A stretch of DNA of 64,000 nucleotides from Spinellus fusiger (GCA_025094145.1 JALLLS010000064.1:62001-126000); one strand, 5' to 3'; positions 48,092 through 59,096 are shown, counted from the first letter of the stretch. Translations and numbers: made by a program. Notes: generated by a model not told the origin, from the letters alone.

Positions 48092-49067
48092 ATGGTACGA
48101 ATGGATAAGCAGTGACTCTCCATGCATGCATGCCCCTCTATGGATGGATGGATGTCTAGATGTGTGGATGGATGGATGGATAGATAGATGGATGAGCACA
48201 TTCACAGATAAAGTACACAAGCAGACACTCATCCATCCCATGTTCTTTTCTAGGGCTGCGTTAGAACCAAGACTGTCAAGAAGGCTTCCCGTGTCTTGAT
48301 CGAGAAGTACTACCCCCGTCTTACTCTTGACTTCCAGACCAACAAGAGAATCCTTGACGAAGTTGCCATCATCCAGTCCAAGCGTCTCCGCAACAAGATT
48401 GCCGGTTTCACCACCCACTTGATGAAGCGCATTGCCAAGGGTCCCGTCCGCGGTATCTCCTTCAAATTGCAGGAAGAAGAGCGTGAACGCAAGGACAACT
48501 ACGTTCCCGAGTTCTCTGCTCTCGACACCTCCGTCATTGAAGTTGACCCCGAGACTGAGGTAATTTCTTGGTTCTTTATTTTATTTTTTGGCATGTGTCT
48601 TGTGTCGATGCTATTATTATTTTCCTTCCTCTCTATCCAAAGTGTTTTTTGTTTTCTTTGGTCTACTCCATGTTCTCCATTGAAGAGATGACGGATAAAA
48701 CACCTTTCTTCCTCGTTGTTGTCTTTGTCTTCTTCTGTACACTGGAGAATAGTAGAGTAGATCATTGGCGGCCCTAGAGATGCATTTCTCTAGGAAACCT
48801 GTCTTTGTGATGCGCGGGGAATCTTTCGATGGCCATTTGTTTTAGAAAGTTTCTAGAGGTGTCAAGATTCCGCCGCGCATAGAAAAAGGTTCCTTAATCT
48901 CTCTCTCTCTCTTTTTATAGGAATTGCTCAAGTCTCTCAACTTTGAGAACCTTGCTGGTGTCCGCGTCACCAACCCTGTTGCCAACGTTGACTTCAAGCC
49001 TCGTCGTCGTGACCAGGCTCGTGCTCCCCGCAAGCCCCGTGTCGAGACTGCTGAAGTCCAAGCTTAA
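48092..49067 (+). CDS. RPS17: 40S ribosomal protein S17 (eS17)
   Basis: Exons 48092-48094, 48254-48559 and 48921-49067 give 151 residues. Exon 2 reads [54 protein letters not shown] and [20 protein letters not shown], the complete eS17 core; exon 3 is the variable C-terminus. The acceptor at 48254 leaves the sequence Gly-Cys-Val-Arg, so only the ATG itself remains for exon 1; the ATG at 48092 is followed by a GT donor and is the best candidate, but a different start exon is possible. Position 3 is Cys where eS17 normally has Arg. Codon use is strongly biased to C-ending codons, as expected for a highly expressed gene. Confidence 0.93.
48773..48891 (+). ncRNA. Candidate structured RNA in RPS17 intron 2
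   Basis: Two hairpins near the end of a 361-bp intron. Hairpin 1: CCTAGAGA (48773-48780) pairs exactly with TCTCTAGG (48787-48794). Hairpin 2: ATGCGCGGGGAATCTT (48810-48825) pairs with AAGATTCCGCCGCGCAT (48864-48880) with a single bulge, and the outer AACCT/AGGTT can extend it. The arms are GC-rich in an AT-rich intron. It could be a box H/ACA-like snoRNA or a regulatory element for RPS17 splicing. No box motif is secure. Confidence 0.4.
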
Positions 49068-49261
49068 TTTTTTGCATTGATTAAAAAGAGTTGCCCTTCT
49101 TTTTCTACAGCCAAATAATAAGTTAGAGTGATAATAATAACCATGCTGCTGTAGTCATGGAAGGTGTATTGTTGTCTTTTTCTTCTGAATGGACTGGTTT
49201 CTGTTTAGACTGCATCTATACATTAGAGGAGACGAGAGATCTTTTATTGTTATTTAGTGTT

Positions 49262-49463
49262 TATTATTTAGTGTTTATTATCTACTGTCTATTATCTATT
49301 ATCTATTATTTGTTATCTATTGTCTATTATCTATTATCTATTATCTATTATCTATTATCTATTATCTATTATCTATTATCTATTATCTATTATCTATTAT
49401 CTATTATCTATTATCTATTATCTATTATCTATTATCTATTATCTATTATCTATTATCTATTAT
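49262..49463 (+). repeat. Heptanucleotide minisatellite (TATTATC)n
   Basis: About 25 consecutive, nearly perfect TATTATC units, flanked by degenerate variants (GTTTATTAT, TGTTATC). It lies about 200 bp downstream of RPS17. Open frames across it are artefacts of a 7-bp unit. Confidence 0.95.
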
Positions 49464-50371
49464 CTTTATTATTCTATTCTTATTTTATCAAGGCAAGTAA
49501 GAGGTACCCCATAGGCAAAGGGAGGGAGGTTATTCATCATGGGCGGAGGATGTGCTTAGGGTGATTTTTCTTTTTTATTATTATTTTTCCCACTATGTCT
49601 TTTTTGTCTATGCCTTGGAGTGATATAAAAGACAATTCTCTATGACATCACCATAGACATGGATCATCACTTTTATGGGAACAGCACCTACAAATCCCTC
49701 CACTGATCCTTAGTGTTAGAACAAGTAGGTGGGTGAACAGAGAAACCAATGAAGAAGCAAGCCACAGAGTTCATTTGTCCATACGCAAGATACACCACTG
49801 TCTTGGTCTTTTATCTCTATTCCCATAGTGACGCCAGAACTATTTCCTACAAAGATAGAGTGCTGGTCTATTCGTCAAATAGAAAATATACCCTACCTTG
49901 GTAACACTGTCAGCTTATGCATAGAGTATATATGGATTTCTATTGGATAGAATTATAAACCAGGTCCATAAAGATACATCACTTGATGTCTGTGTCTATA
50001 GTGTCTGTGTCTATAGTGTCTATAGTATGTGTGTGTGGGGCTAGACTAAGCCAGACTGGTGTATTTCTCTTTGGGTGTGTACTAAAGAAAGAAGCACCCC
50101 CTGCCCATTGTCCGTCTTACCCGACATCAGCCACGGCTACGGCGAAGATGGAGGGAGAGGCTAACTACGTAATGATCACTAGTAACAGCCACCGTTAGCA
50201 GATCATCTGAGTTTTCTGATTTAGTATAAAGGTATTCTTTGATACGTTTGCATTTATTTACTTATTCTTCTTACATTTACATTTATCTTTTTTATATCTT
50301 TTTTATATCTTTTTTATATCTTTTTTATATCTTTTTTGCTATTTCTTATTTATCCTCTAGTGGCTCTCTAA
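49464..50371. other. Intergenic, no gene seen
   Basis: Contains TGTGTCTATAG repeats near 49989-50025 and TTTTTATATC repeats at 50285-50335, the latter just upstream of the dioxygenase start. A TTTAGTATAAAGG at about 50220 may be a TATA element for that gene. Confidence 0.45.
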
Positions 50372-52079
50372 ATGACCTTTACTATTGTTCCTATCCAGCC
50401 TACAAAGGCACAAAGTGGAGTTGACTTTGGTGCTATGATTTCTGACCTTGACCTTGAGACATTAACAGGTAATAAACAACAGCAACAACAACCCCTTCTT
50501 CTTCTTCTTTTTCTACTACTACTACTACTACTGCAGGATGATGCAATAGTGTTTCTATTCATAGAGAGAGAAAGGAGAGAGAAAAGAGAAAGGAGGGAAA
50601 GAGAGACTCAATCTTTTATTATTTATTACTATTACTATTACTATTACTATTATTGATGTGCTTGTGGGTTGAATTTAAGACGAGGATTTCATCAAGTTGG
50701 AAGAAGCTGTCTATACATACCAAGTGGTGGTAGTCCGTCATCAAGGACACGTCCAGCCAGAAACACAATACAAAGTAACCAAGAGATTTGATCCCAACAC
50801 AGACACCTATGGCCATGGAGCCATGCACCGTGCCAAGGATTCGGTTATTGCACGCGATCTATCTCCTATTCCCAATGTTCCTCAGGTACAACTGTTGGGA
50901 AATGGTGTGGTGAAGAATTACCAGGGCATTGATGAAAGAACCTTGACACACCCAAGTCACCGTACCTTCCATCACACGCCTCTTACAGAGGAGGAGGAGG
51001 CTGCTGGTAAAACTCGGTTCTACCGATGGCACATGGATGCTGCCTTGTATAAATTAAATCCACCCAAGGTCACTGCCTTGTTTGGAGTGAAGAATCCAGT
51101 AAGTCAAAGCAGGTCTTGTGTGTTAATAAGAGAGAGAGAGAGAGAAATGAGAGAGAGAGAATACTTTGGGGTTGTTTATTGAACACAGACATGGGTGCAC
51201 CTAGGAAGCAAGAAGACAGACAGTACAATACGATGATGGCACTGGAGATGAAATGGAAGTCCAATTGGGCACTACTGCTTGTAAGTTACTAGGATACTAA
51301 AGAGTGTCTGCTATAAGAGGCGGTCTCATCAGAACCCCATCCCCCACTCAACGGCAACGGCAATGGCAATGGCAACGGCAACAGCAACGGCAATGATCAT
51401 TGATATGTTATTGTTCATTTCTTCTAGTTATCTCTGGCCAACATGCATTTGAAATCCTCTCTCCTGAAGAAAAGGACTTTTGCTTCCGTACCAAGGTGCA
51501 ATACGCAGCCCATCCTTATCTCTGGATGTCTACAGCCAAGGCCAGATCCACAGGCCTTGGCATGGTGTCTGAAGGCAAGGAAATGACTCCTGATCAACTG
51601 CCTCCTGTCAATGAGGAAGACATCAAGATCTATCCCATGGTAAATCATCAACAAAAACAGAAAAACAAAAACAAAAGAGGATCCTTCTATAGTGCAGCTG
51701 GTTTCTAATGCATACATTGTGGGGACAATGATGGTGTGTATAGTTGTGGAAGAATCCTGTGACGCATAAGATCCACTTGCAAGTCCATCCTGCTGCTGCT
51801 CAGGATCTGATTACTGATGGTAAAAGAGTGGGTGATCTTACCAAAGTAAGAGAGATTCTTTACAAGCTGCAACGACCCAGCATCAGCCCAGCCAATGTCT
51901 ATGCTCATGAATGGAATGATGGGGATTTGGTATTCTTCCACAATAGAGGTGTCCTCCATACTGTGGTGGGATGTCTCCAGCCAGAGGATGTCCGTATCTT
52001 CCAACAGTGCAATATGGCCAGTTCTGATGAGCCCATGCCAGTAACAAAGGAAGACTTTGCACCTTATGCTAAGGCTTAG
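50372..52079 (+). CDS. xanA: TauD/TfdA-family 2-oxoglutarate dioxygenase, probable xanthine dioxygenase
   Basis: Five exons (50372-50468, 50680-51098, 51220-51280, 51428-51639, 51744-52079) give 374 residues. The iron ligands of the family are visible: His and Asp in YRWHMDAALYKLNPP, and the distal His in VFFHNRGVLHTVVG with the 2-oxoglutarate-binding Arg nearby. VQLLGNGVVKNYQG, HPSHRTFHHTPL and YDDGTGDEMEVQLGTTAF resemble the fungal XanA/Xan1 group, which oxidises xanthine to urate without molybdenum. Substrate is inferred from overall resemblance, so the symbol is provisional. Intron 3 carries GGCAAC-type repeats (51351-51390). Convergent with PEN-2, 206 bp between stop codons. Confidence 0.82.
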
Positions 52080-52285
52080 TTTATATAAGAGAGGGGGTGG
52101 AGGAATAACAATAAAACAGGTGAAGGTGCACCCTCATTGCTATAAGAATAGAGAGTGGGTGGGCCCTTTGTGTAGGGTGTCTATGCTGTTTATACTGCCA
52201 TGTTTCTTATAGGCAGCCTACGACGACTGTACAAATGCATTCTATAGAGTCATCCTGGACTCTCTCTTTCTTTCTCTCTTTCTCT

Positions 52286-52637
52286 TTATAATCCTTTGGG
52301 AATAACAACAGTGATTGTATCTGCAAACATCCCCCATGCCACTCTTCTGTTGACAAAGAGAGCATACCAAGTAGTTAAAAGAATAAAGGAAACAAGACAA
52401 AAGAACAAGGACAAAAAGACATCTTATACAATAGACCAGCTATTGTCAGCTATTGTCATGATGAGAAGAAGACTTACATTTCTTCAGCAGAGAAGGGCAC
52501 GTAGGCTGACGGAGGGTTGTATAAAAGTACATGCCATTGACTAGCCATAGAAAAGGAAGAAAGGCAAACCCTCCATAAAACATCTTTTTGCTGATAGAAA
52601 CAAGCTCATCTTGGCTCATGGCATCGACTTTTGCCAT
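52286..52637 (-). CDS. PEN2: Gamma-secretase subunit PEN-2 homologue
   Basis: Two exons on the minus strand (52478-52637 and 52286-52422), 98 residues; human PEN-2 has about 101. Exon 1 contains the family hallmark YGGFAFLPFLWLVN followed by a short re-entrant/TM segment. Exon 2 gives the second hydrophobic helix (VFLSLFFCLVSFILLTTWYA), then FVNRRVAWGMFADTI and TVVIPKGL, which aligns with the WGALGDYLSFTIP end of animal PEN-2. The 55-bp intron splits a Tyr codon and both phases fit. PEN-2 activates presenilin within gamma-secretase. An upstream in-frame Met (52655) would add six residues. No presenilin, nicastrin or APH-1 gene is in the window. Confidence 0.88.
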
Positions 52638-52655
52638 GGTATTGTTTGTTTTCAA

Positions 52656-54641
52656 AAAAGGAAAAAGGAAAAAGGGAGAGAAAAGAAGGAGAGAAAAGAA
52701 GGAGAGAAAAGAAGGAGAGAAAGGGGGGAAGCCAGCACGTCACTGAGTAAGTCACTGATAAAGAGAACACTCTACACACCAGGAGATTCTTCTGGCCTTT
52801 AAGCGGTGATATCCCTTTCCTTTTACGTCAAAAAACATTTTGCCCTTTTATGGAACTGTGTTTAAAATCAAAAGGTTTGCAAGTATTTATATTATTATTT
52901 CCTTTTGTAGGATAACTCAATATCAAATTATATTATCAATAAAATAGTGTTTATGAATAAAATTGTTTGTTGTAATAATATAGCTAATACTATAGTATGA
53001 CTATAGCTACTGCATAAGTGCATTCCTTCATAGCAATAGAATCTATACCCTAAAGTCCCTGTGTTTTATCCTTAGGAGATAGATAACTATGCTTAGGAGT
53101 ATAATCTAGATATTATTGACATTGTAGAAGACCAACTGAGACTGATTTGTGAGTCTTTACTTGCCTAATAATAATACAATGAGTGTCTTGTGGAATACAT
53201 TGAGCTCAATTCCAGATGAAGACACTTCTTACCTTTTTATCACTAGAATAGTCCTTAGTAGTGTCTATCACTTCCATCTATTGTTTCTCTTTGTTAATAA
53301 TAGCACATTACCTTATTTAGTTATGCTCATCTTGACAAGTAATTGAGTGTTAAGTTGTATGCGCAATGTGGAAAATAACAAGAGGGGAATATCAAAACAA
53401 ATAATAACCTTTCTCTCTCTATTCTGATGGTGTATATACTAGTCTCCACTCATAAAATTTACAAGTCAAACAATTCACACTCTATTTGCCTTGGACCTAA
53501 AGGACAGTATTAGAAACAATACTTAGTTATCATTAAGTATTATTGTTAATACCAGTTACAATAACATACTTACTAAAGTGATTATAAATATTGAGTCAAT
53601 GAATGACTATACTATTCTCAACACAAGTAAGTTTGGTTCTATTTTATGGACAATGACCACTAGAGTTAATTCAGTATGTCCTATAATAAATATTTCCCAA
53701 GCAGTGTTATGCTGCAAATACTGTGGGCTTATGGATAGCACATGTTAAACAATAAATACAGTGATTGAGTTGCAATGTCAAGTTTACTTCTTCCTTTTAT
53801 CCAACTTTATAGTGTTTAATTACACAGTCCATAGTCAATGCCAAGACAGACAGACAGTGAAAATGTTCTTTTCAAATACATTGACCAACCAAAGAAATAG
53901 TGTGACTTTATTGTTCATATATTTCTTTTTTTTTTACTATGAATTTGTCTAATTTGCTGTTCTCAAGCAATGGCTATGGCTTTTATAGAACATTCAAGAA
54001 GACTGGGAAGGGTAACTGTCCTGTCCTATAGTGTGTATACTCTTGATCGTGTATTTCAAGTCCATAGAATTCCAGAAAGTGATTTTATTGTAAAAGAAGA
54101 AGAAAAGGTTTCTCTCTTCCCTTGAAACATACATAGGACAAGAGGGAGTTCATTTATAAATTTACAGAGATGTTATTATCGTATAGCTTTGATCCTTATA
54201 GCTTAAATATATATATAAAAGTAGCCTCAAGATCTATACTATGTAACTTTGTAAAATATATCCTTTATTCTGTAATAAAGGGCACTGCAGTTATCAACAA
54301 GACGACTAAAGAGATGAATTTGTAGTTGTTTGGTCTCTAGAAGGGACAAAGAAATGGAGTATTGGATACAAAGACTGGTCCAGGGAAATCAAAGAGGGTA
54401 TATGAACAGGGACACAACACACAATTTGAGCACAATGGGTAACTAGGCAACTGTTCTTTAAGCAATTCTTTTTCTTTTTTAAATGTTGTTGTAGTCTGCA
54501 TTACTTTGGTAGTTCTGATTAAGCAAATGAGTTGTGAAAATTCGATTTGTTATCTTCTGTTCGGATATAAACACCTGCTAATTACACTGTCTGTTGTTCT
54601 TCATAACTTCTACCCTCTTTAACTTGTTTGCCTTTGTCTAG
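52656..54641. other. Intergenic, repeat-like, no gene recognised
   Basis: Nearly 2 kb of AT-rich sequence upstream of PEN-2. It starts with an AGGAGAGAAAAGA tandem repeat (52673-52722). Short frames at 53149 and 53761 have no family character. The right half may hold decayed upstream parts of the Fanzor gene, but no further motif could be identified. Confidence 0.4.
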
Positions 54642-55099
54642 CATATAAACCAACAGTTGTGATCTGGTGAGTGTTTGTGTATGTTTATTATGTCTTACAT
54701 GTTGGTCAGTTTCTATTGTATATTATTTTACTATAATTGTGTTGGTTTGCCAAGAATTTTATATCAATCATTGAAAAAAGAGACAAAAAGATGGATATCT
54801 TCCTATGGTTGATGTCGATGAGTTCTTTGCATCAAAGGTGAGCATGATTGACTTCTCACCCAATATAAAAAGCTCTTCTAACAGTTACTCTGTTTTATTT
54901 TGTTGTTCTCAAGATCTGCCACACTTATAACACAAACAACCTCACTAAAGTATTCATAAATCTCAACAATATCCACGCTTGCCAAAGTTGCGGAATTGTT
55001 TGGAACAGAGATGTGAATACATCAAAGAATATCTATACAATTTCAGAAGAGTGTTTAAAGGGTCGCCACCGACCAGCTCCATTCTATCGAGAAGAATAG
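54642..55099 (+). pseudogene. Fanzor (eukaryotic TnpB-like nuclease) C-terminal remnant
   Basis: Three exon-like blocks. 54642-54666: YKPTVVIW, the start of the KPVI(W/Y)G segment before the central RuvC region. About 54757-54837: a frame-damaged helix (AKNFISIIEKR) then GYLPMVDVDEFFASK, matching the V(D/N)E(F/Y)xTS motif. 54914-55099, joined in phase: KICHTYN, NLTKVFINLNN, HACQSCGIVWNRDVNTSKNI, then GRHRPAPFYREE and a stop. CxxC...WNRDxNxxKNI is the zinc ribbon plus RuvC-III motif with its catalytic Asp, as in TnpB and Fanzor proteins. The first CxxC has become CHTY, a frameshift separates block 2, and the N-terminal two thirds are not found, so it is a dead fragment. Confidence 0.68.
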
Positions 55100-55439
55100 A
55101 TAGTTGTATTCATATTATAATATATTGCCATATCAAAGGTAGTTCTTTCCGGGATTCAGATATTTACAGGTAAATCTACATAACCTTTATTTGTTTAAAA
55201 ACTAACATGAATACATAATTTATTTTTGTTCCTCAAATCGACTTGTCATTTCTTAAACAATTGTAGTTTGACTATTTTCTTTTATATCCTAAAGATCTCC
55301 TGGTGTGTACTTCATCCACTTTCTTCACTCTCCTTCTGGTCCCAATTCTAAACTCCATTCTGGCCTTTCGACGTCAGACCCTATTTTCTGCCCTGTTCTT
55401 TTTGCCCTACCACTGCGAGAGACACACGTAACGAGCGAA

Positions 55440-55447
55440 TATAAAAG
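55440..55447 (+). promoter_or_regulatory. TATA box of the signal peptide peptidase gene
   Basis: TATAAAAG lies 54 bp upstream of the ATG at 55501 and is followed by a pyrimidine-rich stretch typical of fungal transcription start regions. Confidence 0.5.
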
Positions 55448-55500
55448 GAAATCAGGCCAAAGCAAGTCATATTTCTCCTTTCTTCTCTCGCCATCTTCTT

Positions 55501-57019
55501 ATGAGCACTCCAGATCAGCTGGGACTGTACATTGCGTATGGTGCCCTCACCACAATGGCCTTGGTGCCTATTTACGCAGGCTCCTTTGCTTCTCTCAAGA
55601 CAATGAAGCGTCCTGACAATGCACCCAAGCCCAAACCCTCGCTATCTCCCTTGGACGACTCGGATGAAGAAGAACAGACAACAGAAACACTCACAACAAA
55701 TGATGCTCTTCTCTTTCCCTTGATTGCTTCATGCGCGTTGTTCTCTCTGTATTTAATGTACCGCTATGTGGATGAACGCTACCTGAACTATGCTATTGCC
55801 GTGTATTTCTCTATTGTGGGATGTTTGGCCCTGACAAAGACCTCACTATTGGCCTTCAAAAACATTGTTCCCCTGTCGTGTCTTAAGGGTGTGGAGAAGT
55901 ACAAGGTGTCTTTGAGCAAGAGTGGAAAACGTAAGTGGCTCTCTTTTCCTTCCTTCCTTCCTTCCTTCCTTCTTTCTTCTTTTTGGTAAGAGCAAAGAAG
56001 GAAGAAAGAAAGAACGACTCTGCTGTACAAGAGGTCTTTATTGATATACCCATGGATCCACGTCCAAAGGTGTTTCTCATGTTAGCTTTACAATGATTCA
56101 CATTGCATTGGCTGTTGTTTCTGTTGGATTCACTGCTTATTACACTGTTACCAAGCACTGGATTGCCTCCAATGTGTTTGGCCTATCCTTCTCTATCAAT
56201 GCCCTTCAACTGCTGTCCCTTGGTTCCTTTGCTACTGGCATGAGTCTGTTGGCTGGTTTGTTTTTCTATGACATCTTTTGGGTATTTGGTACAGAGGTCA
56301 TGGTCAGTGTGGCCAGAAACTTTGATGCTCCCATCAAGGTACTGTGGCCCAGAGATGCTATTGCCTATTTCTCGGGGGATGCTGCTGCCACTGGATTCTC
56401 TATGCTTGGTTTGGGTGATATTGTGATTCCAGGTAAGAAAAGATTGCAGGGAAGCCCCATTCAGAAGAGAAAGAGACATTCTCATGCTCACTCTTCTCTC
56501 CTCTCCTCTCCTCAAGGTGCCTATGTTGCTCTGTGCTTGCATTTCGATAGACACATGTCATGGAAGCGTAATCCTGTAGGCAACTTCCGTTCTACTGATT
56601 TCCCCAAGCCTTATTTCACAGCCTGCTATGTGGCCTACTTTATTGGTTTGGCAACCACCATGGCTGTCATGCATGTCTTCCATGCTGCACAGCCTGCTCT
56701 TCTTTACCTTTCTCCTGCCTGCATTCTCTCCTCTCTCTTGACTGCAGCTGTTCGTGGTGAACTGAAAGAACTGTTCAGCTTCTCCACCGAGGAAAAGGAA
56801 GAAGAAAGGGACAAGAAACAGGTAGTGGAGACCATTGAAATTGAGACAGAACACACAGTAGAGACACACGAGTTGAAGACAACAGAGTACTTTGAAGAAC
56901 ACATTGAGTTATCAGGAGATGAGGACTTGGTGGGATTAGAAGAGGATGCAGAAGATGAAGATGAAAAACCAAAGTCATCAGAAAAGAAAAATAAGAAGAA
57001 GGGTGGAAAGAAAAAATAA
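55501..57019 (+). CDS. Signal peptide peptidase, intramembrane aspartyl protease
   Basis: Three exons (55501-55930, 56070-56432, 56517-57019) give 431 residues. Polytopic membrane protein with the GXGD-protease motifs: first catalytic Asp in LFFYDIFWVFGTEVMV, second in MLGLGDIVIPG, and the PAL motif in AAQPALLYLSPACI. The acidic/Lys-rich C-terminal tail (about residues 355-431) ends KKNKKKGGKKK, a possible ER-retention lysine signal. SPP cleaves signal peptides and tail anchors within the ER membrane. The YD and GLGD contexts identify SPP rather than presenilin. Intron 2 is 84 bp with no stop, so its retention would insert 28 residues after GLGDIVIP. Confidence 0.93.
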
Positions 57020-57747
57020 AAGTAAAAGATGAATAAAGATATAATTTTGCATAGTTGTGGAATATAAGCTAATAGGATGACATAGGCTATAAGACTATAG
57101 ACTGACAATAAGAGTAAGAATGGCACGTAGGCAGACATAGATCCATACTCTAGTCATGTCCAATTGAATTGAATACTTGCCGAGAAATTAATAATAATAA
57201 TAATAATAATAGTAGTAGTAGTAGTAATAATAAGATACTTTCTTTATAAATATTATTATGCCAGACCAACATGTTGGATAGATAGTCAGAAACCCATACT
57301 CGTGTAGACTATGATAGGATAGAAGATAGAAATAGTATGGGGTATCTATTACCAATATTAGAAAGTTTGAAGGCTCTACTCGCAGAAGAGTGGGAGAGAG
57401 TTGGTATTGAACTTGCATAACAATTAGATCAAAGTATGACAGATAGATGCCATGCAGCCATAGATGCCAAAGAAGGCCATACAAATTATTAGTTGTATTG
57501 TCGGAAATAGAGTGGTGCTTCCCCTGAAGTAGGAGGAACCACTGTGTTTTTACTGTCACCAAGATTTGTGCTTCACCCCTGAAGCCTAAACTACCTACTA
57601 CGCCCATAGCATAAATAATATAGAAACTATAGAAATAGGATGGCTCTACATGCCCCTGAATAGCCATGGGAAAATAGATAGATAACATGAGGATAGAAAA
57701 GTATAGAAGTAAGCATAGAAGTAAACATTTACAAGTTAAAGAATATA
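57020..57747. other. Intergenic with Tc1 family A debris
   Basis: Family A end sequence (CCAATTGAATTGAATACTTG) at about 57161-57180, an ATA/GTA trinucleotide tract 57188-57231, and at 57348-57490 on the plus strand a fragment of the family A transposase C-terminus (SITNIESLKALLAEEWERVG, then IDAKEGHTNY) with in-frame stops. The order suggests a small internally deleted family A remnant. Confidence 0.6.
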
Positions 57748-59096
57748 AAGTGACCCGACAAATGTAATCGATGGTTTTAAATGCATATTTCCTTTTTTGT
57801 ATACTTTAACTTAATAATGTTATAACTTTATGAATTCATTAGCTAAAGACGTATAACTCTGAATAGATACATAGAAGAGTGTTTATAAGACAAGAATAAA
57901 GTTTTATTACAAGGCTATTTAGTAACCACTATTATTCTTTGGCATCGATGACTGCCTGACATCTCCGCCCCATGCTGGCAATGAGGGTGTCCGTTACTTC
58001 TTTAGACATTCTGCCCCATTCCAACATCAGGGCAGCCTCAGACTTCTGTTTGGTGGAATATACTATTCTGTTCTTCCTGATAATCTTCTTGAGGTGGGCC
58101 CATAGATGCTCAATTGAATTGAGATCAGTATTGTGAGGGCTAGTAAGGAAGAGTTTCCACACTCTTGACTGCCTTCCATTCTCTAGTTTCCTTGCTCGTA
58201 TGGGGTCTAACATTGTCCTCCTGTAGGCGATGACTGATTAAAGGGTTTATGATAGAGATATTTGAGTTTATGGAAGTAGACATCTCCCAAGACATCAATG
58301 CACTTGTCGTTTATCCTAACCTCCACTACGATCCATCTCCCAACACCTTCCCCACTAAAACAATAGATACCGTCACTCCACCACCTCCAAACGTCCTCAG
58401 TTCTAGGACATTCTTAGGCTCAAATGCTGTACCAGGCTGCTTGATGACTTTAACTCCCGTGCCATAGCTTATAAGCTTGACACTGGACTCATTGGACCAT
58501 ACAACCTCTTGCCACTGCTCATGTGTCTAACCAATGTGCTCATGGGCCCACTGGAGCCTTACCTCTCTATGTTTCTTGGTGAGAAGAGGCTTCACCACTG
58601 GACTAAAAGAGCGGAAGCCCCATTTCATCAAGGTACCTCTTCAGAGTCTTGTCTGATACCTTGATGGCCATGCTTACCCTAATGGCCTCCTTGGCCTGAT
58701 GTGAACCACTGACCACTGTTCTTCTCAACCATCAGAGAGCCTTGTCATCCAACTTTCTTTGTTGGCCACTCTTGGAAGAAGGCACTAACAAGCCTGTCTT
58801 CTTGAAGTGTCTCACAATATCCCCTACAGTGGTGGGAGGAGCATTGAACATACGAGATGTCTCGGCCAGAGTGTTGTTCATGTTCAGCACCTCATGGAGA
58901 ATGGGCTGAACAAGTCTCGAGGCTGGTGTACTTTGCATATATCTCGAGGGGTCCTGGTGAAGATGTTCACGGTGTTGTAGAGTGCAGACATTATAAGAAG
59001 AGTAGTGTTATGACATAAGAAAAATAGTGTTTATTATTTTTGGTATAAAAAATATCCTGGAATTTGAAATGGTCGATTACATTTGTTAGGTCACTT
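57748..59096 (-). mobile_element. Tc1/mariner family B copy (1349 bp)
   Basis: TA-flanked (57746-57747, 59097-59098) with ends AAGTGACCCGACAAATGTAA and TTACATTTGTTAGGTCACTT reading inward. On the minus strand the N-terminal HTH is at 58732-58938 (NTLAETSRMFNAPPTTVGDI), a broken catalytic middle, and the C-terminus is at 57932-58213 (NSIEHLWAHLKKIIRKNR, SMGRRCQAVIDAKE). Frameshifts separate the parts. Same family as the nested copy at 30124. Confidence 0.85.

Noticed and set aside
49262..49463. CRISPR-like regular repeat array
   Set aside because: Units are contiguous 7-bp copies with no spacers, in a eukaryotic genome.
56433..56516. Coding sequence between GLGD and the next helix of SPP
   Set aside because: Consensus GT-AG borders, and removal restores the family-typical GLGDIVIPGAYVALCL. 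Kept only as a possible retained intron.
55501..57019. Presenilin, which would pair with the nearby PEN-2
   Set aside because: The YD and GLGD contexts and QPALLYL are those of signal peptide peptidase. No presenilin was found in the window.
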